NCBI RefSeq assembly: GCF_042242105.1
Contig: NC_092016.1
Span: 11,050,501-11,114,500, forward strand
From: Pempheris klunzingeri
Lineage: Eukaryota > Chordata > Actinopteri > Acropomatiformes > Pempheridae
DNA: 64,000 bases
Direction of reading: 5' to 3'
This document shows positions 50,401 to 61,425 of this stretch, one piece after another; positions within the stretch are counted from its first letter, which is position 1, and each line of letters starts with the position of its first letter. The position numbers and the translations under genes are program-made. The notes beneath the pieces were generated by a model. The model was not told where the DNA came from. It searched no databases and saw only the letters and a program-made list of their open reading frames with translations.

Positions 50401-53400
50401 ACCGCATGCTGTCTGTACTGCTTCAGCTGTTCAGACGGCTAAAAATAACCATGTGCCATGAACCTCTGTCACCCCTACTCATCACTACAGTAGCTGCCTA
50501 CACAGGACTGCAGACAATTCAGAGAACTCAGATATTTAGCAATCCAAAAACTACAACATTGCACTCAGTCACAGTGATGGCTGCTGTACTGTAGTTCTGA
50601 CAGTTTGCCCTGTTAATCAGCACAACACCGTGGGGGTAGGGGGGAAAGGAAGAGCACTTTACCTCCATGGCCCACTCCCTTTATGGTTATGATGCATCAG
50701 CGGAAAGTCCGGCTGCCTGATAGAGCAAAATTGTTTTTCTCCAGGGAGCACAATCCAGCCCTGAAAGCACCGCTTCTCTCACTCTCACTCCACTGATCCC
50801 CCTGCCAGCCCACTCACCCCCCCAGGACAAGCCCTCGCTTGCTCAGACATCCAGTAAAGGGAGAGAGAGAGAGACAGGAGGAGGGATACTAGGAGAGAAC
50901 TAGAGGAGACTCCTAGAGATGACATCAGCATGGGGGCTAGAAGAGCTACTGCCCGCTAGCTAGCTAATGTAATCGGACCAGAGTGTCGGTAAAGGGGAGG
51001 TGACGTCACCGTACTGTACACTGACCACCAGCAGAGTAAAAGGAACAGTCCCTCAAGCATGTTGTCAAATATTTCAGACAACCAGTAAAACCTCAGCTGA
51101 AAAGCCAACTGACCACATGAAGATCTGCTCTGATAAGACTGATAAGGATGAACTCCACATAACCAAAACTGATAAGTGGTGCATAATCTCCCCAAGATGA
51201 CTTGACAGCTTGAAACTAATCAATTAACCAATATAGAGACCTTACTACAATGGCATACAAAGGGCATATGGGATAATAACCATGGAAGATGTATGTAGGT
51301 TGTCTCATGTTGAACAAATCTACAAAGGCAGTGATATACTATAAGTAAGCCAGCTGTTTTAGCTCCACAGCTGGATCTACCACCCTGGTTCCTACTGTAC
51401 TAACCTGTACAAGCATTTGTGTCTACATGTTTTTACGGTTTTCTTATCCCAAATTATGTATAAGTTTAACCACTGGTCTGCATTGCCTCACAGACAGGAT
51501 TGGACCATGGTGACCATTGGGTGGGTGCTTTCTTAAATTGGAACGTCGTCGTAGAAACTCTCTAATTTGCCATAATTACATGTGAGCTATATGGTGCATC
51601 TGTTGGGACGTGCGTCTGCTCAGCAAAGCTGGTAGAGGCCACAGAGCACTATACATTTATCAAGCCCTAACTACTGGGTGTTTAGGCATATGCCCATCTT
51701 TTATCTTAATTAAGGAGGGTAAATGTAGAACATGGTGTAAGATAAATAGGCTACCAGTTTCAGGGAGGGGTTTCTTTGAAATATCACTTTCAAAGCACTC
51801 AAACTTTTTGGGTTAAAACAAGTTTGGAACAGAACTTCTACGAAACCTCTTTGATTTTAAATACATCACAGCTGCTAAACTGTATCATCCTGTCCTGCCT
51901 AGATCAATTTCTTCACCTCCACATCTTGTAATGTATCTAATGTACTCTGATATTGGTGCCACGAAGTCTGATGGCAAGGGCACAGTTCTCTTTTCTCTCC
52001 ATATATCTAACTGATGAGTTGTTTTTTTTCTTTTCTTTTTTTTTTTTTTTACAAAGAAAATTGAGCAAATTGTTGCCTCTGTATTTCTGGATTACAGCTT
52101 TATTTCATTGCAATAAATCACTGCAATCCTTAAAACTGTTCTAACCACAGGGTGGATTATGTTTTTCCCTTAAAACTAAAAAAGGAAAAGTGAATACTCG
52201 GATTCTCAGATTTGCAGAAAATTGTATCTGGTTCTGTGAGTCTCTCTAAACTTTCACATTGACAATCCTGCAGAGAAGTTACATGCAGCTGTAAGAGGAG
52301 GGTGATATTTTGTTTCCATTCTTCATTACAAAGGCGCTTTATAGATATGTAGCTGCCTCCTCTATAACTTCCTTGATGTGATCTTCCACTCAGCCAAATT
52401 GTAGCTTTTCATTGGGGGGAGCCAGAAAAGGTTATTGCAGGGTTTTCAACGTAAAGATTAGCTACTGTTAAAAAGGATACTGATTCCACTTTTCATTAAA
52501 ATGGGTTACACACTGCTTAAGCAAGACCACATGTTTAAGGATTCAAAGGAAGAAGCCCATAGTACAGTATATGGTTAGCCACAGCAAAGCTCTGTCCTGT
52601 CATGAGCACAGGGCAGGGTCATGATTACAGTATAGACTGTATACACTGAAAGTACACGCACACAGAAATGCACACACACACAAAAACAGCTGGGCAGATG
52701 ACAAATACAGTATATACACAATGCGTGTGCTCGGCTGCATGTGTGTGTGCAAGTGTGCACTTTTTAATTATGCTGTAACACCACCAGGCTGTTGCTTTCT
52801 TTTCAGTGAAGCAGACTGTTATCACAGGTGAGAACAAAGCCAGTGAGAGGGCCTTTTCCATTCATAATGAACTCTGATGGTGCATCAACACGGAGCTTAT
52901 GCCAGCAAGTTTCCATTACTCGCAGAAAAAAACATGCTCTCTAAAAGCCGACACCAGCTCTCTACTGAGAAATGAGAATTGAGTTCTTCTCTGAACACCT
53001 AATACTGGTGGAGAAACTCAACACTGGACCAACGTTCCTCAAGGAGGAAATAAAGGCTGGCAGGCAGGCAGGCAGGCAGACATATGTATAAAGTTGCATC
53101 ACATCACAAGCCTGTTTTACCATGCCATACCCTGGAACGAAACTTCAGGAATAGCGCCCGCTTTCTCGACAGCTGTGGAGGAACCGAGTGGATAGTGAGG
53201 GAAAGCCTAACAACACAACAAATTCAACAGCATATGGCTTAAACTGTAGCAGAAACCTTACGGATATGATCAAAACGGACCAAAATGTCAGACACTCCAC
53301 ACACTTGCATAATGTTTCCACACTGTTACAGATTAAGTCTAAGAACACTTCATAATACTTCACTAAATGTTATAAGCAAGGTCTCACTCAGGTCTCACTC

Positions 53401-56400
53401 AGTTACATGTGAGACAACACAAACACACACACACACACACTGAAACAGCTACATGCTTCGATGTTCTCGACTGGTGTCTTACCCCAGTCAAAGTATTGAT
53501 TTTCTCTAAGGTCTGAGATTCAAAATGTGGACTGTCGCTGTGGTCAGAGGCGGCTAACGAGGCCAGGCTGGTGCTGAGAGACTCACAGGTCTCCACACAC
53601 ACATCAGGCGGTAAAGGAGACTTTAAGTACAGTGTGAAAGGAGAAGAAGAGACAAGAGCATAGAGGTTATCTCTGATTCTCTTATGACATTTCAGGCTGA
53701 GAGGATTTGATTGGGCTCTACTAAGATTCACAAGCCAAACCCTTCAGTCACATGCTGGCTGTCAATCGGTGGAGGATTTACAATAACAAAATCAGTATGA
53801 ACTGAAGAAGGAAGGAAATCTAAATAAAGCATTTCACTTGTACACAATGGACTTCCTGCAATCATGTTTACAGGAGGTAAACTGGAGGTGAAGATATGAT
53901 TCTGTCCAACAGAAATCTATCATGCGTCTTAGAAAGCTAAATATCAACATATAGAAGGAACTCAGTTTCACATATTTAAATAGCTTGTTGAAATCAAAAT
54001 CATCCAAGAATGAGCAAGCTGTTCTGAGGTACTTGCAATCATATTTAATGATATGTGATCTTATGTCACTACTATTTAAAATCTGTATGAAAACAAACTC
54101 AGAAGGTGGAGACTTCTGTATGAAGGTGCTGAGTGAATGTCAGCTTGTGGTGAGTTTGGTGTTTACCGATGATTGTCCCTGCTGGAAGGATCCTGTGCTG
54201 GACGAGGCATGTTGGTGGTAGCCATTTATATCATCTGCAAGACAGTAACACAAGAAACAATAAATTAACAATACAATAACCAATGTTAATTATGGAAGTA
54301 TTCTCTAACCGCTGTAAAAGAACAATAACATGTAGCATAGTGAATAGACAGGCAGGTCGGTGACAGTACAGTTAGGTTTCAGGCTTATGAACAGCTACAG
54401 TTGCCTGAGTTAGCAGACAAGCACTGACAGTCAGCCAATGTTGTGGTCTATATTTGTACAGCATTTTGCCACAGCACTCCCACAGGCCAGACAGCATGAC
54501 TTGACAGGATTACTGTGACAGAATATGCTGCGATTCCACCACTACAGGAGCGACTGCAGGAAATGAGACTAAGAAGTCTGGTAAATCCCCCTCGATGTGT
54601 TCGAAAGTGAAAGTTGCCTGTCTGATGAAACATGGCTTTAATCATTGGAATGTCTGCCTTTACCTGCCTTTCATTGCCTCTCAAATGCCATTAAACCCTT
54701 ACAGAGTACACTCAGAGAAAAAGATTTCCCTAAACAAATGGCAAGGCAGATGGAAAGGCAAGACAAACACAAGTACTGCTGGCACCACTATGGCTGAAAA
54801 AATAAAGCAGAAAGAACGTTTCAGCCCCTGTGTCCGTTTTTAAATAGAACGGCAACCGTCCTAATTGATGGTCTCTCTGAGGTTATATTTAGTCTGGACC
54901 CAGAACAGAAAATGTGCTTACACTGACCTGAAACAAGCATTCGAACCTTGTAATATATAAACCTTCTCTTTCTCTACGTTATTACACACCAAGTCAACAA
55001 ACTATAACTCAGTGGTTCAAAACTAAAATGAATGACATTATTCATAAATCTGACTCCATGAGGGGAATACAACACAACCTGTAAAGCAGAGGTTCCCACT
55101 GCAGACCTTTAAAGTGTTTTAACAACAAGATTAAAGCCAACTTCTTGTTTCATCTTCCCAAAAACCCAGTTAGGATACTGACTTTGATTTGCATTGCTGT
55201 AATTTGCTTCAAAATGTATTTGTTACACAACATATGACAATGTCTCTCTAACAGCTGAGCATATTTTTGCACAGTTGGAGCACTCAGTATTAGCTATGCC
55301 AAGAGTCTTTTCCCACCTAGCTAAGAAGCCTCCACAGTTACGGCTTTGTTCAAGAGAGAGCAGCTGATCACAGTGGAAATGCCACAAAGCTGCTTCTGTC
55401 TCTTTTTTATTACCACAGCAGCCCAACAGACTCCAGACAGCAAACCTCCTGTACATTTTGTATATTATTTACACAATAAAGAAGTTATCTCACAGCTCAG
55501 CTACAGAGATAATAAAAGGCAAATCCTGGTGAATTCTAAAACAGCGACCACAAATGCAGCCACTGTATTGAAACAACAGTGAAATGATCACCAAGAAAGT
55601 CACTACTCTTTTTCGATATCTGTACAGCTGTATTGCATTTTGCACCCATAGTTTTTCAGTGCATTGCCACCTTGCAAGGCGACTCAGCAGCCCCAACTGC
55701 AAGGCTGTGTCCTGTAAACAAACACAGTGGTGGGTTTGTCTGATTTCCTATGACTGGAAGCCACTGGTCATCCTCTGTTTACAGGTACAAGTTTAGGTGA
55801 TTGAGTTAAACTATTGAGTAGTTGGAAATACTGTCAGTCTGGGCATCTATATCAGTAACGGTAAGACTATATGGGAATGGCAATTCAATATATCATGTAA
55901 ATTCAATCCTTGTTTCTGGAAGGCTGTTTTCCATCACCAGTCGCCATTGTATAGTTTAACCCTATATTAAAATAATCAAGATTTAGAGTAAACAGTAATT
56001 TAATGCTGTGAGGTTGTGAGGAAACACTGCTTTCACCGTTATCTCAACCCACCATAAACACGCAACACCAAGGTAACAGGAACTACGGTTCATGATCCTG
56101 TAGTGATCGCTCACACTTCAGTCTCAGCTCAACTGCAATAATATGATTCTCTCTGAGCAGCAGATGAAGCATAACACTTTTACATTGATTCATACAGATA
56201 AATGTTACTGAAGAGCACCCATGGTGATTCATCCTCCATTCAGCAACACCATAAATGGCTAAAAACACAATCCTTTGACTAAGCACTGGTTTAAAATTCA
56301 CATTTAGACAGAAGCAGAGGGAGATTTGGGGTTGGTGCTGGTGGATGAAGTGGTGCCTGAATGTGACACAGTGTTTCCAGTAAGCAGGCCAGCTGTCAGA

Positions 56401-57005
56401 GGCCGTCTGCTGCTACTTTCATGGAAACAAAGACAGACTATGAGCTGGTTATGGCTTAAAAGGGAAAATGCGGAGGGTGGATACATACAATAATTGCAAA
56501 ATGTCACTTAAACTCAAATTAAAATGTTCTGTGTGTAGAGGTGGTACGGGCAGTTAATGGCACACCAAACAATTTTCCAAGTGTCCAAGAAAGGCATGCC
56601 AACATATATTGGTCACAAAAATCTCATTTTAAATGTGCTGCTTACTGTAGTTGTAAACTGAGAAAAACTATGTTTCTGTTATGTTGTTGTGGTTAGTAGT
56701 GGAAAGTTTCAGGTGTTGTAAGCTATATGTACTCAGTAGTCCTATTGACTAATGTTTAAATGGTTGTAGTGTTTAGTATTACTCGAAAACTTTTAACTAG
56801 ACTACAACTTCAATAGTAATTTCCCAGTAGGTCGGTTTCACAACACTAATGAAGACCAACACTGAATTTCATAGCAGCATTTCAAAGTTTCAAGTTTGAG
56901 GGCAGACCGGCTGCCTCCGGATTTTCTCTACTCACCAATGAAAGAGTCGGACGGGCTCATCTCAATTAAACTGTCCCCTCCTGGTTTTCCCGTTATTCGG
57001 TGCAT
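41407..57005 (-). CDS. ano5: Anoctamin-5 (ANO5/TMEM16E), 21 exons, 960 aa
   Basis: ANO5 is a ten-helix TMEM16 protein of ER and muscle membranes linked to calcium-dependent phospholipid scrambling and membrane repair. Exons in transcript order: 56936-57005, 54167-54234, 53483-53620, 49601-49708, 48545-48613, 47848-48132, 47502-47621, 47192-47307, 46952-47086, 46734-46839, 46535-46595, 45995-46146, 45098-45172, 44339-44567, 44040-44218, 43843-43940, 43042-43172, 42537-42742, 42239-42438, 41833-41938, 41407-41637. All join in phase. ANO5 hallmarks include [20 protein letters not shown] and [20 protein letters not shown]. Pore calcium ligands E666, E709, E712, E741 and D745 are present; the TM6 Asn of ANO1 is Gly662, as in human ANO5. 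The C-terminal tail diverges from human, and the protein is 47 residues longer. The first three exons differ from human and rest on splice phase. The exon 19 donor (gtctgt) is weak. Confidence 0.95.
46871..46886 (+). repeat. Poly-A homopolymer run in an ano5 intron
   Basis: Sixteen consecutive A between ano5 exons 9 and 10; read as poly-T on the gene strand. Confidence 0.85.
50663..50900 (-). promoter_or_regulatory. Possible alternative first exon of ano5
   Basis: On the minus strand an ATG-GAG in strong Kozak context (gggccATGG) at 50663-50668 is followed at once by a strong donor (gtaaag). The phase fits the ano5 exon beginning at 49708, which would give a short isoform starting M-E-I-D-K-Q-Q-Q. 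The sequence above it would be promoter and 5' UTR. Only the sequence match supports this. Confidence 0.25.
53059..53078. repeat. (GGCA)5 tetranucleotide repeat
   Basis: Five perfect GGCA units in an ano5 intron. Confidence 0.9.
53422..53441. repeat. (AC)10 microsatellite near ano5 exon 3
   Basis: Ten AC units about 40 bases into the intron downstream of ano5 exon 3; (GT)n on the gene strand. A tandem duplication of ggtctcactca lies just before it, at about 53381-53402. Confidence 0.9.
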
Positions 57006-57310
57006 GTTGAGTCCCTCTTGAGCCCAGTATCGGTCCTCATGTACACCAGGATATCCCCCAGCCAGGCGAATGCTGTCCCGCCTTCCCACGCCCGGGTCGG
57101 TCTCCTTCCACAGCCGTCCTCCTCTGAGACGCCTTCGCCACCGGAGCAGGCTGCTTGCTTGGCTGCCTTGACCGCTGGCAGCTGCATCACCCCGGCACAG
57201 AGGGAGGTCCGTGAGGGGAGTGGCTCCACACCGCTAGCCAATAGTCTGAGCCTGGCTGGAGGTGAACTGATTCTGTGGTCAAATAACCACACTGAAGGAT
57301 TGTAGGTTAT
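57006..57310 (-). promoter_or_regulatory. ano5 5' UTR/promoter, GC-rich
   Basis: CpG-rich sequence extends from the ano5 start codon to about 57260. Beyond it TGTGGT (57274-57279) and its inverse ACCACA (57286-57291) form a spaced inverted pair resembling two RUNX sites. The ano5 frame stays open without ATG for 76 codons upstream of the chosen start. Confidence 0.4.
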
Positions 57311-57538
57311 AACTGACCGCACACAAATGGACGACGTAAGTGTATAGTATTGTGCTAAAGTTGTTAGCATAGACAAGCTAATGTTAGCTAGTCAACGGAC
57401 ATTAGTTAATTAAATCAAGACAACTCGGAGTATATTGTGTACTTTACTATTATATGCTATACTTAGCAAGAAATATATAAATATATATAACCTATAGCTA
57501 AGTTACTTCTGAACTGTCTATTTTCAGACAGTTTAACT

Positions 57539-58281
57539 CAGGGGTGTCCAAACTTTTTTCACTGAGGGCCACATACAGACAAACATACAAAGGGCTGGGC
57601 CACTCTCTAGAAGTGAGCTATATTGCTAACTTTAATCCACTAGAGGCGATGTATATCGCCTCACCTCTGGTGGATTAAAGTTGGCTAAATCAATCAAATG
57701 TGGGTAAATTCTGCTTGATAACTGAATATGATTCAAGAAAAAAACAGCCTTTCCTCCACCTCCACTTTCTTGCCCCTCGGCGGACACCGTAGAGGCCATT
57801 CCTTTGCGCTCGCCTGTCCCAGCTGGAGCCCCATGTACCTCCACACAACTTGTCCCATTTAAGTCCCATCATGCCAACTGAACCTGCCACAGCTTCAAAA
57901 ACACATCGTGGTGCTCTTTAGACTGCTAACATTGAGCAGCTCCTCCGTAACGTAAAACTGATCGTCATTAGTTATTAGCTGTGCTCTCATCGCACACCAC
58001 GTCCGAAACTTTGTACACTCACTTGCTCTTTTACATTTCCTTAATTCTGCCATTTTGGGTCACCTGTAGCAAATTTCTTCTTCTATTACTCATTTTATAG
58101 AGAAGCTGCCTCATTAAAGACAGTTACTCCACCTAGCGGTGAGACTAAGAAGTACAATACAGTCAAGCGCAACTTCCATGTGTGGGCCGTATTCCAATAC
58201 ATTTTTAGAATTTCCGGCGGGCCAATGAAAATTGGACCACGGGCCGCAGTTGGCCCGCTGGCCGGTGTTTGGACACCCCTG
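57539..58281. mobile_element. Complete non-autonomous hAT-type element, 743 bp, with 8-bp target duplication
   Basis: The element begins CAGGGGTGTCCAAAC and ends GTTTGGACACCCCTG, perfect 15-bp inverted repeats, and is flanked on both sides by gtttaact (57531-57538 and 58282-58289), an exact 8-bp duplication as made by hAT transposases. Subterminal gggcc motifs occur near both ends. The interior has no transposase reading. It contains a hairpin at about 57628-57678, where ctttaatccactagag pairs with ctctggtggattaaag. The intact duplication and termini suggest a fairly recent insertion. It lies about 0.5 kb upstream of the ano5 start codon. Confidence 0.88.
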
Positions 58282-58289
58282 GTTTAACT

Positions 58290-61180
58290 CATTACTTCAT
58301 TTTCAGCGGATGAGTGTGATGAGAGCGCTGTTGTCATGGTTACTAACAGTTTGAAGATTCTAGAACTGAGATTTTGACACCTGTCAGCCAATCAGAGACG
58401 AGTGTTTTTCACGCAGTGGTTCCATAAAGACGCGTTCATAAAATGTAATTACAGGCGATTAAATAGGAGGAGTTTATTCAGAGTCTGTGTCATCCTTGTG
58501 GCACTGATTAATACGGGCTATTTTGTGTTACTCAGTGGTTCAGTAACTGGAAAGTGAAACCCATGAGCAATAACTCAAGCCATGCAAAAACGTCTGCAAT
58601 CAACGTTATGTAATTTGCAAATATGCAAATGAGACCACGTTAAACAAAGAAAGATAGACTGCAAGGCTACAAGGATTTGGCTCTCTTGGGCTTTGATGCC
58701 GTGCCACTATGTTGCCTTAGATAATGTTATTTGCTTATAGGCCAAGGTATAAGCCTACATTACATTTGTTTGGCAGAATGTCCGGAGTAAGAGCTTCCAG
58801 GAACTCCTTCGCAATCAACCACATTGGTCTCTTAACTCGTGCCTTTCCAAAACTGTTTCACGTCAGGGATCCCACACAAGAGAAGAGGCTTCAGTCTCTC
58901 TCCTGAGATTATGTTAAGACTATTCAACAGAAACATCTGTTCCCGTTAGAATTGAACCCATCATTTGAGGCTATTATATAAGCCCTCTCAAGGACATGTG
59001 GGCTCATCCATCAGCAGACACTGGGATGTTTAGTTTTGTGTGTTGTTTTGTTTTGTTTAAAGCTGGGTAATGTTTGGATTATCTTTCCAGTCATTCACAC
59101 ATCTGCGTTTCTGTTTGCTCTATGACAGGGAGTTCAGGAAAGGGTCTATCAGCAGCTCCCCTGCTCCTCCCAGCCACCTCTCTACCCTGTACTTCCACTC
59201 CGGTCAAATTTAGTAGCTGCGGCCCCCCTCTGTCACCCTTCAAGTGGTTTACACAGTCCTGTGCTGGTGTAATTATCTTATCCTCCTCTGCGGGGTGTGG
59301 CTGAGTACAGAAATACAGCTGCTTATTTTCGCGACCACTTTTTCTGCAGCCTCACATCGCCTCTCCCCTTTCACATGTGGGTGCTCCTGGGTGTGCACGA
59401 CTTTCCAAGATTTCCAAGACCAACGGTAAAGGCCATCTTTAATAACAAGGCACGGAGGGCCACCCGTTTGACATGTTAGTTTTTCTTTCTTTGCCGTCAA
59501 AGAGAATGGATGGGAAACAGAAATGGGTCCACAGGACTGTGCATTAGAGATCACATGTAAGTTATTTATAACAAAAAAACAAGGATATCAGCTGACATAT
59601 ATTCAATAAGGTAATACTTTGGGATGTGTCACTGAGAGGGGAGGCTTGAGGAGACAGCTAAAATGGTGAACATTACAATGCCAAGGTTAAGAGAAAACAG
59701 GCCAGGAGCGATGCTGTGCACTGTAAGGCAAGTGTGAACAAACCAGAGAGCAGAGTGAGTGACAAACAAGACAGGAAATGATGATTGAAAAGAGGTTCTC
59801 AGCGTGACCAGTGAACAGATTCCTACAGGTGAAGAGGACAGGACCGGTACACTGGATGTCATTTACAGCCACGGTCTGACACTGAGTGAAGAGGAGACGA
59901 ACATAAGGAGACTGTGGGACAAACAAAGAGAAAAGTTCTCCCTAAAACTGAGAGTGATTTACTGTTGGCACTGAAACAGATGATCACCATGAAGAAACTG
60001 ATTACAGAAAGTACAAAGCAGGGCCAAAGGTGTCTGTTGTGATAACAAGACAACCATGGAAAATGAAACCTAAACATGTATTTTTTCAGGGTTTTTGGAA
60101 CACAACTTCATGCTGTATACTTGCTTTAAACAAGCAAATAAGACGAGTGATTACCATTTATAAGAAAAAACAAATCTCCATTTTTCCATGCCCCAGCACA
60201 ATGGACGTTTAAGGCACATGTGCTTTGTTGAAGTTACATACTATGAAAGATAATTAAGAAAAACATAATTAAGAAAAACAGCTCAGAGAGGAGCTAAGAG
60301 GAAAGATTGATTTAAACTGCACCTATGAAGAAGAACTGCAGTTGTAGTAGAGATTTGTCCTATTTGTCCAGAGGAGTGATACATTTTGGTATTGATTGTG
60401 TGCCACTGCCTCACATTACATGGAAGCTATTGATAAAAGCAAAGCATGAATATATTAATGTAAAATAGGGGAAGCACTAAAGTCCAATATGAAGAGGTGT
60501 GTCCTGTGTGGTTTGTATAGTAATCATTTCCAGTAGTGTTTCAGAGTCGCTGGATCACAGTACATGAAAACTGTCAAGAGAAAAAAAACACTTATGTAAA
60601 AGAAATGAAAATAAGTGTGGTGCATGAAATCAAATTTGCATAATTTTTAAACACAATTCTCACCAATATTTTCATGCCAGCATGAAGATATTGAAATAAC
60701 ATTGTTTTTGTGTCAATTTATCGTCAATTTATCGACGGTCCCTAAATCCTTAAGCGTTGTGAAACTGCTCAGATTTTCATTAATGACCTCGAGATGCTTT
60801 TGAATCGTAATTTCATGACTCAAAGTGTTAAAGTGTTGGTGTTTTTCTGTTTGTTTGTCTAATACAAATGCCACAGCCAGTGCTGAAGGATGTGTGGGAT
60901 GATCCAGTCACAGCCAAGTCAGTCATTACCTATTAAATCCAATGTGTTTGCTTCCATCTAGCGGCGGGTTGCTGCTATAACGCACCAGTGAGGAGGAGGC
61001 AACGAGAATAAAATGCCATTCTCCCGCACCTGTCGACCACATCGAGAGTGTGTGTGTGTCTGTCTGCAGCCACTGAAACACACAGCAGACCCTGTGTGTG
61101 TGTATGTGTGTTTGTGTGTGTGTGTGTGTTTGTGTGTGTGTTTGATGGCCGCATCGCTGAACTGACTGAACTGAAACGAA
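58290..61180. other. Intergenic region between ano5 and ano9
   Basis: No gene recognised. Short open readings have neither similarity nor splice signals. Small local tandem duplications occur (taattaagaaaaaca twice near 60247-60281; gtcaatttatcg twice near 60712-60735). The right end runs into the GT-rich tract and promoter of ano9. Confidence 0.5.
61048..61143. repeat. GT-rich imperfect microsatellite upstream of ano9
   Basis: (GT)n runs at 61048-61060 and 61093-61143 with occasional A or T interruptions, ending about 45 bases before the TATA box of ano9. Confidence 0.85.
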
Positions 61181-61189
61181 GGTGGAGGC

Positions 61190-61197
61190 TATAAAAG
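61190..61197 (+). promoter_or_regulatory. TATA box of ano9
   Basis: TATAAAAG matches the vertebrate TATA consensus and lies 236 bases upstream of the ano9 ATG, predicting transcription from about 61220 and a 5' UTR of about 200 bases without need of an extra exon. Confidence 0.55.
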
Positions 61198-61425
61198 ATA
61201 AATGCAGTGAACTAGCAACAGGTAGAGTCGCTTTTACATTCCTCAGCTATTGATACAACCCCACGTTTGTTCCTAGAGGAAGTGCGGAAGTTGCCTGCTG
61301 CCTGCTCAACAGCCCTCATGTCATTTTACAGTCGGACATATCGGTGAGCTGACCGAGGCTGCGGGATCACTGGATGGTGACTGAAGCTTGTCTGAAGCCG
61401 CATCTGCATTCAGCACCTTCTCATC

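Noticed and set aside
53379-53402. Tandem direct repeat that might suggest a CRISPR-like or regulatory array
   Set aside because: Only two units with no spacers, in a vertebrate intron; a simple local duplication.
56690-56870. Possible diverged transposon remnant (gtagtggaaagtttcagg ... ttcacaacact)
   Set aside because: The resemblance to fish hAT-like repeat ends is too weak, and no inverted ends or target duplication are visible.
57000-57376. Open frames on both strands around the ano5 first exon
   Set aside because: CpG-rich leader gives long chance frames; only the M-H-R-I-T-G frame joins the next ano5 exon in phase. The in-frame upstream extension is kept as a finding, not as coding sequence.
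59074-59554. Overlapping short frames between ano5 and ano9
   Set aside because: None has similarity, splice signals or a start context worth annotating.
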